Notes under the pieces: generated by a model | The model's input: only the letters and a program-made list of their open reading frames with translations | Told to the model about the DNA's origin: nothing | Databases searched by the model: none | Assembly: GCF_024807945.1 (NCBI RefSeq) | Contig: NZ_JANUFD010000003.1 | Coordinates: 372,001-436,000, forward strand | Source of the DNA: Pseudomonas sp. JUb42 | GTDB lineage: Bacteria; Pseudomonadota; Gammaproteobacteria; Pseudomonadales; Pseudomonadaceae | DNA: 64,000 nucleotides | Reading direction: 5' to 3' | Shown: piece by piece, positions 26,848 to 35,807 of the stretch | Numbering within the stretch: the stretch's first letter is position 1 | How the letters are laid out: the number at the start of each line of letters is the position of its first letter | Program-made: the position numbers and the translations under genes

Positions 26848-27957
26848 ATGCTCGATTGGAACGCCCACATATCCCGCGTGCTTGGCCTGATGAAGCGCTA
26901 TCCGGGGGTGATTGCGGCGGGCGGTTTCATTTCGGGGATTTGCAGCTTCATTCTGGTCGACCGGCAACAGGGCCTGGCCACCTGGATTGCCACGGTGATG
27001 CTGATCAGCTGGCTGTGGCTGATGATCGAAAACAGCGCCACCGCCCTGTTCACCCGGCTGTTCAAGCGCGAGATTCCTCAGGGGCTGCTGCGTTACGGCA
27101 CCCAGATGATCCATCAGGAAAGCCTGTTTTTCGTCCTGCCGTTCTTCTTTATCACCACCACCTGGAACAGCGGCCAGTCGGTGTTTACCACGGTACTGGG
27201 CATCGCCGGGCTGATCTCCATCACCGACCCGTTGTACTACCACTGGCTGGCGCCGCGGCGGTGGCTGTTCATGGCCCTGCACACGCTTACCCTGTTCGCC
27301 GCGCTGCTGACGGCGCTGCCGATCATCCTGCACCTGACCACCGCTGAGAGCTACAAGCTGGCCCTGGGTATTGCCATGCTGCTGTCGTTTCCCAGCCTGG
27401 CCACGAGTTTCCCCATCAATACCTGGCGCCGAGGCATCGTTCTGGTGCTGATGACCTTTTCCATCGGCGCGGCGGGCTGGACCCTGCGTTCCTGGGTGCC
27501 GCCAGCCACCCTGTGGATGACCGAGTTCGCCGTCAGCACCAGCTTCGATGAGAAGAACCGCACTCCCGGCGACAATATCGAGCAGATCAGCGCCAATCAG
27601 ATGCGCAGTGGCGGTCTTTACGCCTATACCTCGATCAACGCACCGCGCGGCCTGGACGAGCAGATTTTCCACGTCTGGTCGCGCGATGGCGTGGAAATGG
27701 ACCGCATTGCCATGAACATTCATGGCGGGCGCAAAGAAGGCTATCGTGCGTGGACACACAAACAGAACTTTCCGGCTGATATCGTCGGCCACTGGCAGGT
27801 ACGGGTGCTGACCGAAGACGGGCAAATGATCGGTGTGCTGCGCTTTGACGTGGTCGACGGTGATCAGCCTGCGGTGACCAGCCCCGTGGTCAAACCCATG
27901 GGCCTGAAGCCGCGCGATGACTCGGCCCCCGATAAGGCAGACGCTCCAGCGAAATAG
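26848..27957 (+). CDS. DUF5924/DUF2914 membrane protein
   Basis: A 369-residue protein of unknown function. The first two-thirds holds about six to seven hydrophobic helices (DUF5924 type), and residues about 235-345 form a soluble C-terminal domain of DUF2914 type (WSRDGVEMDRIAMNI, WTHKQNFPADIVGHWQVRVLTEDGQMIG), probably extracytoplasmic. It ends 7 bp before the MlaE-type permease, so it is likely part of the same transcript. Confidence 0.82.
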   Translation: MLDWNAHISRVLGLMKRYPGVIAAGGFISGICSFILVDRQQGLATWIATVMLISWLWLMIENSATALFTRLFKREIPQGLLRYGTQMIHQESLFFVLPFFFITTTWNSGQSVFTTVLGIAGLISITDPLYYHWLAPRRWLFMALHTLTLFAALLTALPIILHLTTAESYKLALGIAMLLSFPSLATSFPINTWRRGIVLVLMTFSIGAAGWTLRSWVPPATLWMTEFAVSTSFDEKNRTPGDNIEQISANQMRSGGLYAYTSINAPRGLDEQIFHVWSRDGVEMDRIAMNIHGGRKEGYRAWTHKQNFPADIVGHWQVRVLTEDGQMIGVLRFDVVDGDQPAVTSPVVKPMGLKPRDDSAPDKADAPAK

Positions 27958-27964
27958 AGGCAGC

Positions 27965-29152
27965 ATGACCACGCAGACGCTGACCGCACATGACCATTCT
28001 CCGGCAGCCACTGCCCCCGGACGGGCCGGCAGCGCTGTGCTGGATACTTCGACTACGCCTGCGCAACTGCGCATCGACGGTGACTGGACGCTGCCCCATT
28101 ACCGTGTGCTGAAGCAGCAGACCGACGCACTTGGCAGCAACTATGACGCCAGTGTGCCGGTGGACATGAGCCGCCTGCGCGCGCTGGACACGGCAGGCGC
28201 CTCGCTGTTGGTGGAGCTGCTCGGCACCGAACGCCTGGCCAGACTTGCGGTGAATGCTCCGGAGCTGCCCCTGTCCAGCCGCGCCCTGCTGCAAACCATC
28301 CAGACAGCTTTATGTGACTACTGCGCCCCGGCCAAGGAGCCGGAAATTGCCGTCGGCATGCAGTTGTTGGCGCGTATCGGTTGCGCAGTGGACAAGGTCT
28401 GGACCGACACCCTGCAACTGCTGGGCTTTATCGGCCTGATCCTGCAAACCGTAGTGTTCAATCTGCCCCGCCCCAAGCGCTGGCGCATGACGTCGGTGAT
28501 CACCCATATCGAACAGACCGGCCTCGATGCCGCGCCCATCGTTGCGCTGCTGACCTTTCTGGTCGGCGCTGTGGTGGCGTTCCTGGGCGCCACGGTGCTG
28601 AAAACATTCGGCGCGAGTATCTTCACCGTCGACCTGGTGGCGTTCTCTTTCCTGCGCGAGTTTGGCGTGCTGCTGACCGCTATTCTGATGGCCGGCCGTA
28701 CCGCCAGTGCCTTTACCGCGCAGATCGGCTCGATGAAGGCCAACGAAGAAATCGATGCCATCCGCACCCTCGGCTTGAGCCCTGTGGAATTGCTGGTCGC
28801 GCCGCGGGTATTGGCCTTGTTGATTTCCCTGCCGCTGCTGACCTTTCTGGCGATGATCTGCGGCATTATCGGCGGCGGTGTGGTCTGCGCCTTGTCCCTG
28901 GATATTTCCCCGGCCATGTTCCTCTCGTTGTTGCAGGCAGATATCGGGGTGCAGCACTTTCTGGTGGGGATCGTCAAAGCGCCGATCTTTGCCTTTTTGA
29001 TTGCTGCCATTGGTTGCCTGGAAGGCTTCAAGGTCAGCGGCAGCGCCGAGTCTGTCGGCGCCCACACCACCTCCAGCGTGGTGCAGTCGATTTTCGTGGT
29101 CATCGTCCTCGACGCCATGGCCGCACTGTTTTTCATGGAGATGGGTTGGTGA
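27965..29152 (+). CDS. MlaE-type ABC transporter permease with N-terminal STAS-like domain
   Basis: The permease of an Mce/Mla-class system that moves phospholipids or other hydrophobic molecules between the membranes. The 395-residue protein has an N-terminal soluble part (about 25-110) that reads like a STAS/MlaB domain (LRIDGDWTLPHYRVLK, VDMSRLRALDTAGASLLVELLG), then the MlaE membrane domain from about residue 140 with the EIDAIRTLGLSPVELLVAPRV coupling motif. Start ATG 27965. Its stop overlaps the ATPase start (GTGA). Confidence 0.92.
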   Translation: MTTQTLTAHDHSPAATAPGRAGSAVLDTSTTPAQLRIDGDWTLPHYRVLKQQTDALGSNYDASVPVDMSRLRALDTAGASLLVELLGTERLARLAVNAPELPLSSRALLQTIQTALCDYCAPAKEPEIAVGMQLLARIGCAVDKVWTDTLQLLGFIGLILQTVVFNLPRPKRWRMTSVITHIEQTGLDAAPIVALLTFLVGAVVAFLGATVLKTFGASIFTVDLVAFSFLREFGVLLTAILMAGRTASAFTAQIGSMKANEEIDAIRTLGLSPVELLVAPRVLALLISLPLLTFLAMICGIIGGGVVCALSLDISPAMFLSLLQADIGVQHFLVGIVKAPIFAFLIAAIGCLEGFKVSGSAESVGAHTTSSVVQSIFVVIVLDAMAALFFMEMGW

Positions 29153-29952
29153 TCAAGAGTCCGCACCTGCGCAGTGAAGCGGTGATCGAAGTGCGTGGCC
29201 TGTGCAATCGTTTTGGCAGCCAGAGCGTGCACGAAAACCTCGATCTGGACCTGTATCGCGGCGAAATCCTCGGCGTGGTCGGTGGCTCGGGGACCGGCAA
29301 GTCAGTGCTGCTGCGCAGCATCGTCGGCCTGCAGCGGCCCAGCGCCGGGAGCATTCGGGTCTTTGGCGAGGATTTGCAGCAGTTATCCGAGAACGCTCGC
29401 TCCCAGGTCGAGCGGCGCTTTGGCGTGTTGTTTCAGAAGGGTGCGCTGTTTTCCTCCCTGACCCTCACGGAAAACGTCGCCCTGCCCTTGATTGAGCACG
29501 CCCGGCTCAGTCGCGACGAAGCCGAGCACTTGGCCGGGGTCAAGCTGGCTCTGGCCGGGTTGCCGCTGTCGGCGGCGCACAAGTACCCGGCCTCACTGTC
29601 GGGCGGCATGATCAAGCGTGCCGCTCTGGCCCGCGCGTTGGCTCTGGACCCGGACATCCTGTTTCTCGACGAGCCCACAGCGGGGCTTGATCCCATCGGC
29701 GCCGCAGCCTTCGACCAGTTGATCCTGACCCTGCGCGATGCCCTGGGCCTGAGCGTGTTTCTGGTCACCCATGACCTGGACACGCTCTATACCATCACCG
29801 ACCGGGTCGCGGTGCTGTCGCAGAAACGCGTGCTGGTGGCCGCGCCCATCGACAAGGTCGCGGCGACTCAGGATGCGTGGATTCACGAGTATTTCCACGG
29901 GCCGCGCGGACGCGCTGCCTATTCCGCCATGTCCCTGCCCAAAGAGGTTTGA
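29149..29952 (+). CDS. MlaF-type ABC transporter ATP-binding protein
   Basis: The ATPase of the same system, 267 residues from GTG 29149. Walker A is GGSGTGKS, the signature is SGGMIKRAALARAL and Walker B is ILFLDEPTAGLDP, all intact. It overlaps the permease by four bases and the MlaD-type gene by one base or more, showing tight coupling. The frame stays open far upstream inside the permease gene, but only this start gives a plausible ATPase. Confidence 0.93.
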   Translation: MIKSPHLRSEAVIEVRGLCNRFGSQSVHENLDLDLYRGEILGVVGGSGTGKSVLLRSIVGLQRPSAGSIRVFGEDLQQLSENARSQVERRFGVLFQKGALFSSLTLTENVALPLIEHARLSRDEAEHLAGVKLALAGLPLSAAHKYPASLSGGMIKRAALARALALDPDILFLDEPTAGLDPIGAAAFDQLILTLRDALGLSVFLVTHDLDTLYTITDRVAVLSQKRVLVAAPIDKVAATQDAWIHEYFHGPRGRAAYSAMSLPKEV

Positions 29953-30893
29953 TGATGGAAACCCGTGCCCATCATGTCTTGATCGGCCTGTTCACTGTGA
30001 TCGTGGTGGCGGCGGCGCTGCTGTTCGGCCTGTGGCTGGCCAAGTCCAGTGTCGACAGCGCCTTCAAGGATTACGAAGTGGTGTTCAACGAGGCGGTGAC
30101 CGGCCTGACCAAAGGCAGCGCCGTGCAGTACAGCGGCATTACTGTGGGCAGCGTCATGCAGCTGCGTCTGGACCCCAAGGACCCGCGCCGGGTGCTGGCG
30201 CAGATCCGCCTGGTCGGCGAAACCCCGATCAAGCAGGACACCCAGGCCAAGCTGGCGCTGACGGGCATCACCGGCACCTCGATCATCCAGCTCAGTGGCG
30301 GCACGCCGCAAAGTGCCGAGCTGATCGGCCTCGACGGGCGCCTGCCGGTGATCATCGCCTCGCCCTCGCCTATCTCGCGGCTGCTCAATGACAGCAATGA
30401 CCTGATGAGCAGCATCAACCAGCTGCTGCATAACGCCAACCAGATGTTCTCCGCCGAGAACGTGCAGAACCTTTCCGCCACCCTCGCCCATCTGGAGCAG
30501 GCGACCGGCGCTGTCGCCGATCAGCGCGATGACATCCGCCAGACCCTCAAGCAGATGGGCCAGCTCAGCAAGCAGGCCAGTGCCACTCTGGAGCAGACCG
30601 CCGGGCTGATGCGCAGCGCTGGCGGCCTGCTTAACAATGAGGGCAAGCAGGCATTCACCAGTGCCGAGCAGGCGATGAAGTCCCTGGCCCAAAGCACGGC
30701 GACCATCAACGGCCTGCTCAAAGACAACCGCCAGTCTCTGGACAGCGGCATGCAGGGCCTCAATGACCTCGGCCCCGCCATCAACGAATTGCGCGAGACC
30801 CTGGCCTCGCTGCGGGCGGTGTCCAAGCGTCTGGAAGCCAACCCCAGCGGCTATTTGCTCGGGCGTGACAAGAACAAGGAGTTTGAACCATGA
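29952..30893 (+). CDS. MlaD/MCE domain substrate-binding protein
   Basis: A 313-residue inner membrane-anchored MCE protein: one hydrophobic helix at about 10-30, then the MCE domain at about 40-120 (VVFNEAVTGLTKGSAVQYSGITVG, with LTGITGTSIIQLSGG), followed by a long helical region rich in Gln/Ala/Leu to the end. The helical extension makes it longer than E. coli MlaD, closer to PqiB/YebT-like or MCE proteins of lipid-uptake systems. ATG 29952 overlaps the ATPase stop; an alternative ATG is 3 bp later. Confidence 0.9.
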   Translation: MMETRAHHVLIGLFTVIVVAAALLFGLWLAKSSVDSAFKDYEVVFNEAVTGLTKGSAVQYSGITVGSVMQLRLDPKDPRRVLAQIRLVGETPIKQDTQAKLALTGITGTSIIQLSGGTPQSAELIGLDGRLPVIIASPSPISRLLNDSNDLMSSINQLLHNANQMFSAENVQNLSATLAHLEQATGAVADQRDDIRQTLKQMGQLSKQASATLEQTAGLMRSAGGLLNNEGKQAFTSAEQAMKSLAQSTATINGLLKDNRQSLDSGMQGLNDLGPAINELRETLASLRAVSKRLEANPSGYLLGRDKNKEFEP

Positions 30894-31525
30894 CAGACCT
30901 GAAATCAGTGGTAGGCCGCTGCTTGATCGTGAGTGCGATGGCGCTATCCAGCGCCTGCTCGATCTTGCCGCCTGCTGAACCGATGGATGTCTATCAGTTG
31001 CACGGCGGGCCTTACTCGCGCCTGACCGGCACCAAAGAGCTGGTGCAATGGTCCCTGCGCATCGATCGGCCCAAGGCCAGCGAGGCTCTGGACAGCCCGC
31101 GCATTGCCGTGGTGCCCCAGGACAACCTGATCAGCAGCTACAAAGGCGCGCGCTGGAGCGACGCCGGGCCGCTGATGCTGCGTAACCAGATTCGCGACCT
31201 GTTCGTCACCGACCATCGGGTGCAGGCTGTCAGCACCGATGACACTAATCTGCAGGCCGATTTCGAGCTAAATGGCGACCTGCTGGCCTTTCAGAGCGAA
31301 TACCGGGGGGCGGCGATTGACGTGGTGATTCGCTACGACGCGCGATTGGTCGACGACCGCCAGCGCATCATCGCCGGTCACCGCTTCGAAGTGCGTCAGC
31401 CAGCCAAGGGCAAGGAAGTACCGGCGGTAGTTGCGGCTTTTGACACTGCGAGCAACGAGCTGGCGTGGCAGGTATTGGAGTGGACGTTGCAGGAAGGGAG
31501 CAAGAATCACCCTTCCTCAAGATAA
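30890..31525 (+). CDS. ABC-type transport auxiliary lipoprotein
   Basis: A 211-residue lipoprotein of the PqiC/ABC_trans_aux family that probably completes the MCE transporter at the outer membrane. The signal ends in the lipobox LSSAC at about residue 23, and the mature part contains YQLHG, RIDRPKASEALDSPRIAV and a C-terminal WQVLEWTL. ATGA overlap with the MlaD-type gene. With the three preceding genes it forms a complete permease-ATPase-MCE-lipoprotein set. Confidence 0.88.
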   Translation: MTDLKSVVGRCLIVSAMALSSACSILPPAEPMDVYQLHGGPYSRLTGTKELVQWSLRIDRPKASEALDSPRIAVVPQDNLISSYKGARWSDAGPLMLRNQIRDLFVTDHRVQAVSTDDTNLQADFELNGDLLAFQSEYRGAAIDVVIRYDARLVDDRQRIIAGHRFEVRQPAKGKEVPAVVAAFDTASNELAWQVLEWTLQEGSKNHPSSR

Positions 31526-31534
31526 GCGCAGATC

Positions 31535-31628
31535 CGTGGGAGCGAGGCTTGCCCGCGAAGAGGCCGATACATTCAAAACATTTGTTATGAAAGATAAATC
31601 GCTTTCGCGGGCAAGCCTCGCTCCAACG
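31535..31628. repeat. REP/BIME inverted pair (GAGCGAGGCTTGCCCGCGAA family)
   Basis: Arms GTGGGAGCGAGGCTTGCCCG and its complement flank about 45 bases between two convergent genes; same family as 5906-5995. Confidence 0.9.
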
Positions 31629-31644
31629 CAGGCGTGTTTTATCA

Positions 31645-32889
31645 CTAACCCTGGGCGGTAGCCCCAAAGAACCAATAGCAGACGAAAATCGCCGCAATCA
31701 CTCCGGCCAGCTCCGCCAGCAGGGCGCAGCCCACTGCATGCCGGGCGCGCTGGATGCCGACGGCGCCGAAATACACCGCCAACACATAGAAGGTGGTCTC
31801 GGTACTGCCCTGAATCGTCGCCGCCACCAGCGCCGGGAAGCTATCCACGCCCTGGGTTTTCATGGTCTCGATCAGCATGGCCCTGGCCGCGCTGCCGGAG
31901 AACGGTTTGACCAGCGCGGTGGGTAGGGCATCGACGAAACGGGTGTCCAGGCCCAGCCACTGCACCACATGGCGAATGCCTTCAAGACCGAAGTCCAGCG
32001 CCCCGGATGCGCGCAACACGCCCACTGCGCAGAGCATCGCCACCAGATAGGGCAGCAGGCTCTTGGCCACGTCGAAGCCTTCCTTGGCGCCTTCGACAAA
32101 CATCTCGTAGACCTTGACCTTGCGCAGCGCGCCGACGATCAGGAATAGCAGGATCAGGCCGAACATCATCAGATTGCCGAGGATCGACGACAGACTCGCC
32201 AAGGCCGTGGCCGACAGGGTCGCCAGCAGGGCCATGAAGCCACCCAGGATCAGCGCGCCAGGCACCAAGTACGCGAGCACCACCGGGTCCCACAGGCGCA
32301 GGCGCTGCATGAAGGCCACCGACAGCAGACCCACCAGGGTCGAGGCGCTGGTTGCCAGCAGGATCGGCAGGAACACCAGGGTAGGGTCCACGGCACCCTG
32401 CTGGGCGCGATAGATAAAAATCGTCACCGGCAGCAGGGTCAGGGACGACGCATTGAGTACCAGGAACAGGATCTGCGCGTTACTGGCCGTGGTTTCGCTG
32501 GGGTTAAGCTCCTGCAGCGAGCGCATGGCCTTCAGGCCGATCGGCGTGGCGGCGTTGTCCAGGCCCAGGGCGTTGGCAGCGAAGTTCAGGGTGATCAGGC
32601 CCAGGGCAGGGTGCCCGGCCGGCACGCCCGGCATCAGGCGCAAGAACAGCGGCCCAAGAACCTTGGCCAGCCAGTCGACGATCCCGGCCCGCTCGGCGAT
32701 ACGCAGGAAGCCCAGCCAAAGAGTGAGAGTGCCGAACAGCACCACCATCACCTCAACCGACAGCTTGGCCATGGCAAAGATACTTTCCACCATCGCGGCA
32801 AAGATCCCGGCGTTGCCGCCCACCAGCCATTGCGCCAGTGCCGACACCGCTGCCACGAGAAAAAAGCTGAGCCATAGGCCATTGAGCAT
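31645..32889 (-). CDS. Double Gate (nucleoside-recognition/SpmA-SpmB-like) membrane protein
   Basis: A 414-residue integral membrane protein with two Gate-type repeats, each of hydrophobic helices around a conserved loop (NFAANALGLDNAATPIGLKAM in the first, PFSGSAARAMLIETMK in the second). The order matches Bacillus spore maturation proteins SpmA and SpmB fused in one chain, although Pseudomonas makes no spores. Transport of an unknown solute is the reasonable inference. It is monocistronic, flanked by REP pairs on both sides. Confidence 0.85.
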   Translation of the reverse strand: MLNGLWLSFFLVAAVSALAQWLVGGNAGIFAAMVESIFAMAKLSVEVMVVLFGTLTLWLGFLRIAERAGIVDWLAKVLGPLFLRLMPGVPAGHPALGLITLNFAANALGLDNAATPIGLKAMRSLQELNPSETTASNAQILFLVLNASSLTLLPVTIFIYRAQQGAVDPTLVFLPILLATSASTLVGLLSVAFMQRLRLWDPVVLAYLVPGALILGGFMALLATLSATALASLSSILGNLMMFGLILLFLIVGALRKVKVYEMFVEGAKEGFDVAKSLLPYLVAMLCAVGVLRASGALDFGLEGIRHVVQWLGLDTRFVDALPTALVKPFSGSAARAMLIETMKTQGVDSFPALVAATIQGSTETTFYVLAVYFGAVGIQRARHAVGCALLAELAGVIAAIFVCYWFFGATAQG

Positions 32890-32919
32890 CAGGCGGATCC
32901 TTCAACTGAAAACTACGGA

Positions 32920-33013
32920 TTGTGGGACCGGCTTTAGCCGGGAAAGCGCCGGTCCAGCCGATACTCTTCTATCGTCTGGTAACCGGTCTTCCCGGCTAAA
33001 GCCGGTCCCACAA
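32920..33013. repeat. REP-like inverted pair (GTGGGACCGGCTTTAGCCGGG family)
   Basis: Exact inverted arms TTGTGGGACCGGCTTTAGCC... at each end, second copy of the family seen at 25244-25333. It lies between the gltP terminator and the Gate-domain gene. Confidence 0.88.
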
Positions 33014-33078
33014 CAACCCCCACACCGAGTGGGATTTTTATGTGACGCGGCGATGATAGCGGTGGCACCCCGGAAACA

Positions 33079-33105
33079 ACAAACCCCGAAGATGTCGGGG
33101 TTTGT
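33079..33105 (-). terminator. Intrinsic terminator of gltP
   Basis: An 11-bp stem ACAAACCCCGA with its complement and a 5-base loop, 20 bp beyond the gltP stop on the minus strand, with a T-rich tail in that direction. Confidence 0.85.
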
Positions 33106-33124
33106 GTGTGCTGCGTTGCCGGGG

Positions 33125-34456
33125 TTATTCGGCGGCGGTACGGCCTGCCGGAATGGCTTCCTTGCTGCGCCAGTGCGGCAGGGAGTTCCAGTAGCGCTGG
33201 CCCTTGGCATCGTCGTACATGCCTTCCCAGCGCGCGATGACCAGCACGGCCAAGGCGTTGCCGATTACGTTCAGCGCGGTGCGGGCCATGTCCATGATGC
33301 GGTCGACGCCAGCAATAAAGGCCAGGCCTTCCAGCGGGATGCCAGCGCTGCCCAAGGTCGCGAGCAGGACCACGAAGGACACGCCCGGCACACCGGCAAT
33401 ACCCTTGGAGGTGACCATCAGCGTCAGCACCAGCATGATCTGAGCGCCGACCGACAGGTCAATGCCATACAGCTGGGCGATGAAGATGGCGGCGATGCTC
33501 TGGTACAGGGTCGAGCCGTCGAGGTTGAACGAGTAGCCGGTCGGCACCACGAAACTGCAGATGGCTTTCGGCGCGCCGTAGGCTTCCATCTTCTCGATGA
33601 CCCGTGGCAGCACGGTTTCGGAGCTGGCGGTGGAGTAGGCCAGCACCAGCTCATCCTTGAAAATGCGCATCAGCTTGATCACCGAAAAGCCGAACAGGCG
33701 AGCAATCAGGCCCAGGACCACGAAGGCGAAGAAGGCAATCGCGATGTAAACCAGGATCACCAGCTTGGCCAGTGGCAGCAGCGAGGCGAAACCGAAGTTG
33801 GCGACGGTCACGGCGATCAGGGCGAACACACCGATCGGGGCGTAGTTCATGATCATGTGCGTGACCTTGAACATGGTCTCCGAAACGCCCTGGAATACCT
33901 TGACCAGAGGCTCGCGCACGTCGTTTTGCAAGGCCGACAGGCCCATGCCGAACAGTACCGAGAAGAAAATGATCGGCAGCATGTCGCCACGGGCAACAGC
34001 GGCGAAGATATTCGAGGGTATCAGGTTGAGAATGGTCGCGATAAAGGCGTGATCATGCTGAACTTCGGCAGTGGTCTTCTGGTACTGGGAGATATCCACA
34101 GTACCCAGGGTGCTCATGTCGATGCCGCTGCCTGGATGGAATAGATTGGCCAATACCAGCCCGACGATGATGGCGACCGTGGTGACAATTTCAAAGTAAA
34201 TGATGGTTTTCAGGCCGATGCGGCCCAGCTTCTTGGCATCGCCAACCCCGGCGATCCCCACGATCAGCGACGATACGACAATCGGGATGACGATCATCTT
34301 GATCAGGCGAATGAAGATATCGCCTGCCGGTTGCAGAATGTTGCTGATCCACCAGGCCTTCTCGGCGCTGAAGTGGTTGAGCAGCGCCCCCAGCGCGACG
34401 CCCAGTACCAAGCCAATGACGATCTGCCAGGCGAGGCTCAGTTTTGCCTTCTTCAT
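33125..34456 (-). CDS. gltP: Glutamate/aspartate (dicarboxylate/amino acid) cation symporter
   Basis: A 443-residue DAACS-family carrier that imports glutamate/aspartate or C4-dicarboxylates with protons or sodium. Visible are eight hydrophobic segments, the serine-rich loop AYSTASSETVLPRVIEKME, the GYSFNLDGSTLY motif and the C-terminal GVDRIMDMARTALNVIGN motif with the substrate-binding Asp/Arg-type residues. Product choice within the family (GltP versus DctA) rests on the resemblance to Pseudomonas GltP and the following gene order. A leader hairpin lies just upstream. Confidence 0.9.
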   Translation of the reverse strand: MKKAKLSLAWQIVIGLVLGVALGALLNHFSAEKAWWISNILQPAGDIFIRLIKMIVIPIVVSSLIVGIAGVGDAKKLGRIGLKTIIYFEIVTTVAIIVGLVLANLFHPGSGIDMSTLGTVDISQYQKTTAEVQHDHAFIATILNLIPSNIFAAVARGDMLPIIFFSVLFGMGLSALQNDVREPLVKVFQGVSETMFKVTHMIMNYAPIGVFALIAVTVANFGFASLLPLAKLVILVYIAIAFFAFVVLGLIARLFGFSVIKLMRIFKDELVLAYSTASSETVLPRVIEKMEAYGAPKAICSFVVPTGYSFNLDGSTLYQSIAAIFIAQLYGIDLSVGAQIMLVLTLMVTSKGIAGVPGVSFVVLLATLGSAGIPLEGLAFIAGVDRIMDMARTALNVIGNALAVLVIARWEGMYDDAKGQRYWNSLPHWRSKEAIPAGRTAAE

Positions 34457-34504
34457 ATCGTTACCCTTGTTTTCAAGTGGCCAGGGGTTCTGAAACCGAC
34501 ATTT

Positions 34505-34533
34505 CCCGTGCCGTTTTCAGGCATGGGCTTTTT
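34505..34533. promoter_or_regulatory. Hairpin in the gltP leader
   Basis: CCCGTGCC and GGCATGGG pair around a 7-base loop, followed on the plus strand by CTTTTT. On the plus strand it looks like an intrinsic terminator; for gltP (minus strand) it would be a 5' leader hairpin about 50 bases before the start codon. Confidence 0.5.
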
Positions 34534-34662
34534 ACGCCGAAATGGATCCAGAATTGCCCTGAAGATCACTGCAAACGAGCGTCCCAGCTCTGTAGCAGGC
34601 GAAAAAAGGCGCAACTATTCCGATGCAGGCGGGGTGCGTCTAATGCCGTAAATGACTACCCC

Positions 34663-34677
34663 ATGCCGAATCGGCAT
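34663..34677. promoter_or_regulatory. 15-bp palindrome, possible operator
   Basis: ATGCCGAATCGGCAT is a perfect palindrome around one central base, nested inside CCCC...GGGG. ATGCCG recurs at about 34643 and 34731. It is about 200 bp upstream of gltP. No binding protein is assigned. Confidence 0.4.
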
Positions 34678-34910
34678 AACGCTTGGGGGCGGATAAAGCC
34701 GCAGGCGACTGGAAGGAGGGCGTGACGAAATGCCGCTATTCGGCTTCAGGCTGGCTAAAACGTCGCCTGTAGCGTGGCAAGGGAGGGCAACAAGAGATGT
34801 GTTTCAAATAAAGAACGTCACATCAGCTGCAAGGTGGGAGGATGAAAATTCTCGATAAGTGGCTGATTTATTTCAGGTCGGCTCAAGGGATTGACGATTT
34901 ATAGGTCGAG

Positions 34911-34968
34911 CAGGACCGGCTTGGCAGGGAGGAAGTCGCTGACGTCCTTCCTGTTGAAACCGGTCCTG
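34911..34968. repeat. Long imperfect hairpin, degenerate REP-like
   Basis: CAGGACCGG (34911-34919) pairs with CCGGTCCTG (34960-34968), with an inner stem formed by AGGGAGGAAGTC and GACGTCCTTCCT. The outer arms resemble the GGACCGGC REP family. Confidence 0.5.
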
Positions 34969-35094
34969 TCGCCTCACCTGACCCGGCCCTCATCGGAGGC
35001 ACTCCCTGTGCCCCTAGGTCACACCGATTAACCTCATCAGCGCATCCCGGCCCCTTGGTCATGCGCGCACCGTCCTCGGGTGGCGCAGCGTTCG

Positions 35095-35116
35095 GAGAGC
35101 ACAGTGTCGTGCTCTC
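35095..35116 (-). terminator. Hairpin downstream of ivy
   Basis: GAGAGCAC and GTGCTCTC form an 8-bp stem with a 6-base loop, 8 bp beyond the ivy stop codon; no U-tract, so the terminator call is tentative. Confidence 0.5.
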
Positions 35117-35124
35117 GTCGTGAT

Positions 35125-35592
35125 TCAGTACCAGTTCGGGTCTTTGCGCAGCTCTTCTTGCAACAGAGCCTGCATGCCCTCATTGGGTTTGCCCAGATAA
35201 CGGACGGTGTCATGGCGCGTCGGAGATTTGTCCGCTGGCAAGCCAGCAGGCACCTCGACCAACATCGCATAGGCATCCTGTTTGTCGAAACTGAACGCCA
35301 CGATCAGGCGTTTGTTTCGGCAGCTATCTGCTGTTTCGCACAGTGGCCCGACCAGGTATTTCTCGCCTTTTTCGGTCACTGCAGACATTTGCTCGGTACT
35401 GGCGCCGGAGAGATTGATCACCCAATCGGGTAAACGTTCCTCGCGTTTGACCAGGCCCGTCCAGGTTTCACGGTACTCGGGGGCGGCGTGCAGCAGCTCA
35501 TTAACCCGAGATTGCCCGTCATTGCCTGCCATGACGCTGGCGCTGCCGCCCACTAGCAGGGCGGCGACCAGTGACTGCCAACGAGTCAGCAT
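35125..35592 (-). CDS. ivy: Inhibitor of vertebrate lysozyme (Ivy) family protein
   Basis: A periplasmic inhibitor of c-type lysozyme that in Pseudomonas may also restrain the cell's own lytic transglycosylases. The 155-residue protein has a signal peptide (MLTRWQSLVAALLVGGSASVMA) and the Ivy core CETADSCRNKRLIVAFSFDKQ, whose Cys-flanked loop corresponds to the CKPHDC inhibitory loop of E. coli Ivy. I start at ATG 35592; the frame continues upstream through the next gene without similarity. Only 2 bp separate it from the DUF1328 gene. Confidence 0.88.
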   Translation of the reverse strand: MLTRWQSLVAALLVGGSASVMAGNDGQSRVNELLHAAPEYRETWTGLVKREERLPDWVINLSGASTEQMSAVTEKGEKYLVGPLCETADSCRNKRLIVAFSFDKQDAYAMLVEVPAGLPADKSPTRHDTVRYLGKPNEGMQALLQEELRKDPNWY

Positions 35593-35594
35593 GT

Positions 35595-35807
<213 letters not shown>

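Larger units (their letters stand above)
34457..35124. other. 668-bp gene-free region with several inverted repeats
   Basis: No convincing coding frame. It holds the gltP leader hairpin (34505-34533), the 15-bp palindrome ATGCCGAATCGGCAT (34663-34677) with partial ATGCCG copies on each side, several GGAGG-like purine clusters between 34710 and 34940, a long imperfect hairpin (34911-34968) and a hairpin behind ivy (35095-35116). The function is unknown; a regulatory RNA cannot be excluded. Confidence 0.6.

Noticed and set aside
32453-34144. Long plus-strand frame (563 codons) opposite gltP and the Gate-domain gene
   Set aside because: Antisense to two real genes and crosses a REP pair; no family signature.
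34842-34904. 20-codon frame MKILDKWLIYFRSAQGIDDL
   Set aside because: GGGAGG abuts the ATG with no spacer, so initiation is doubtful, and nothing else supports it.
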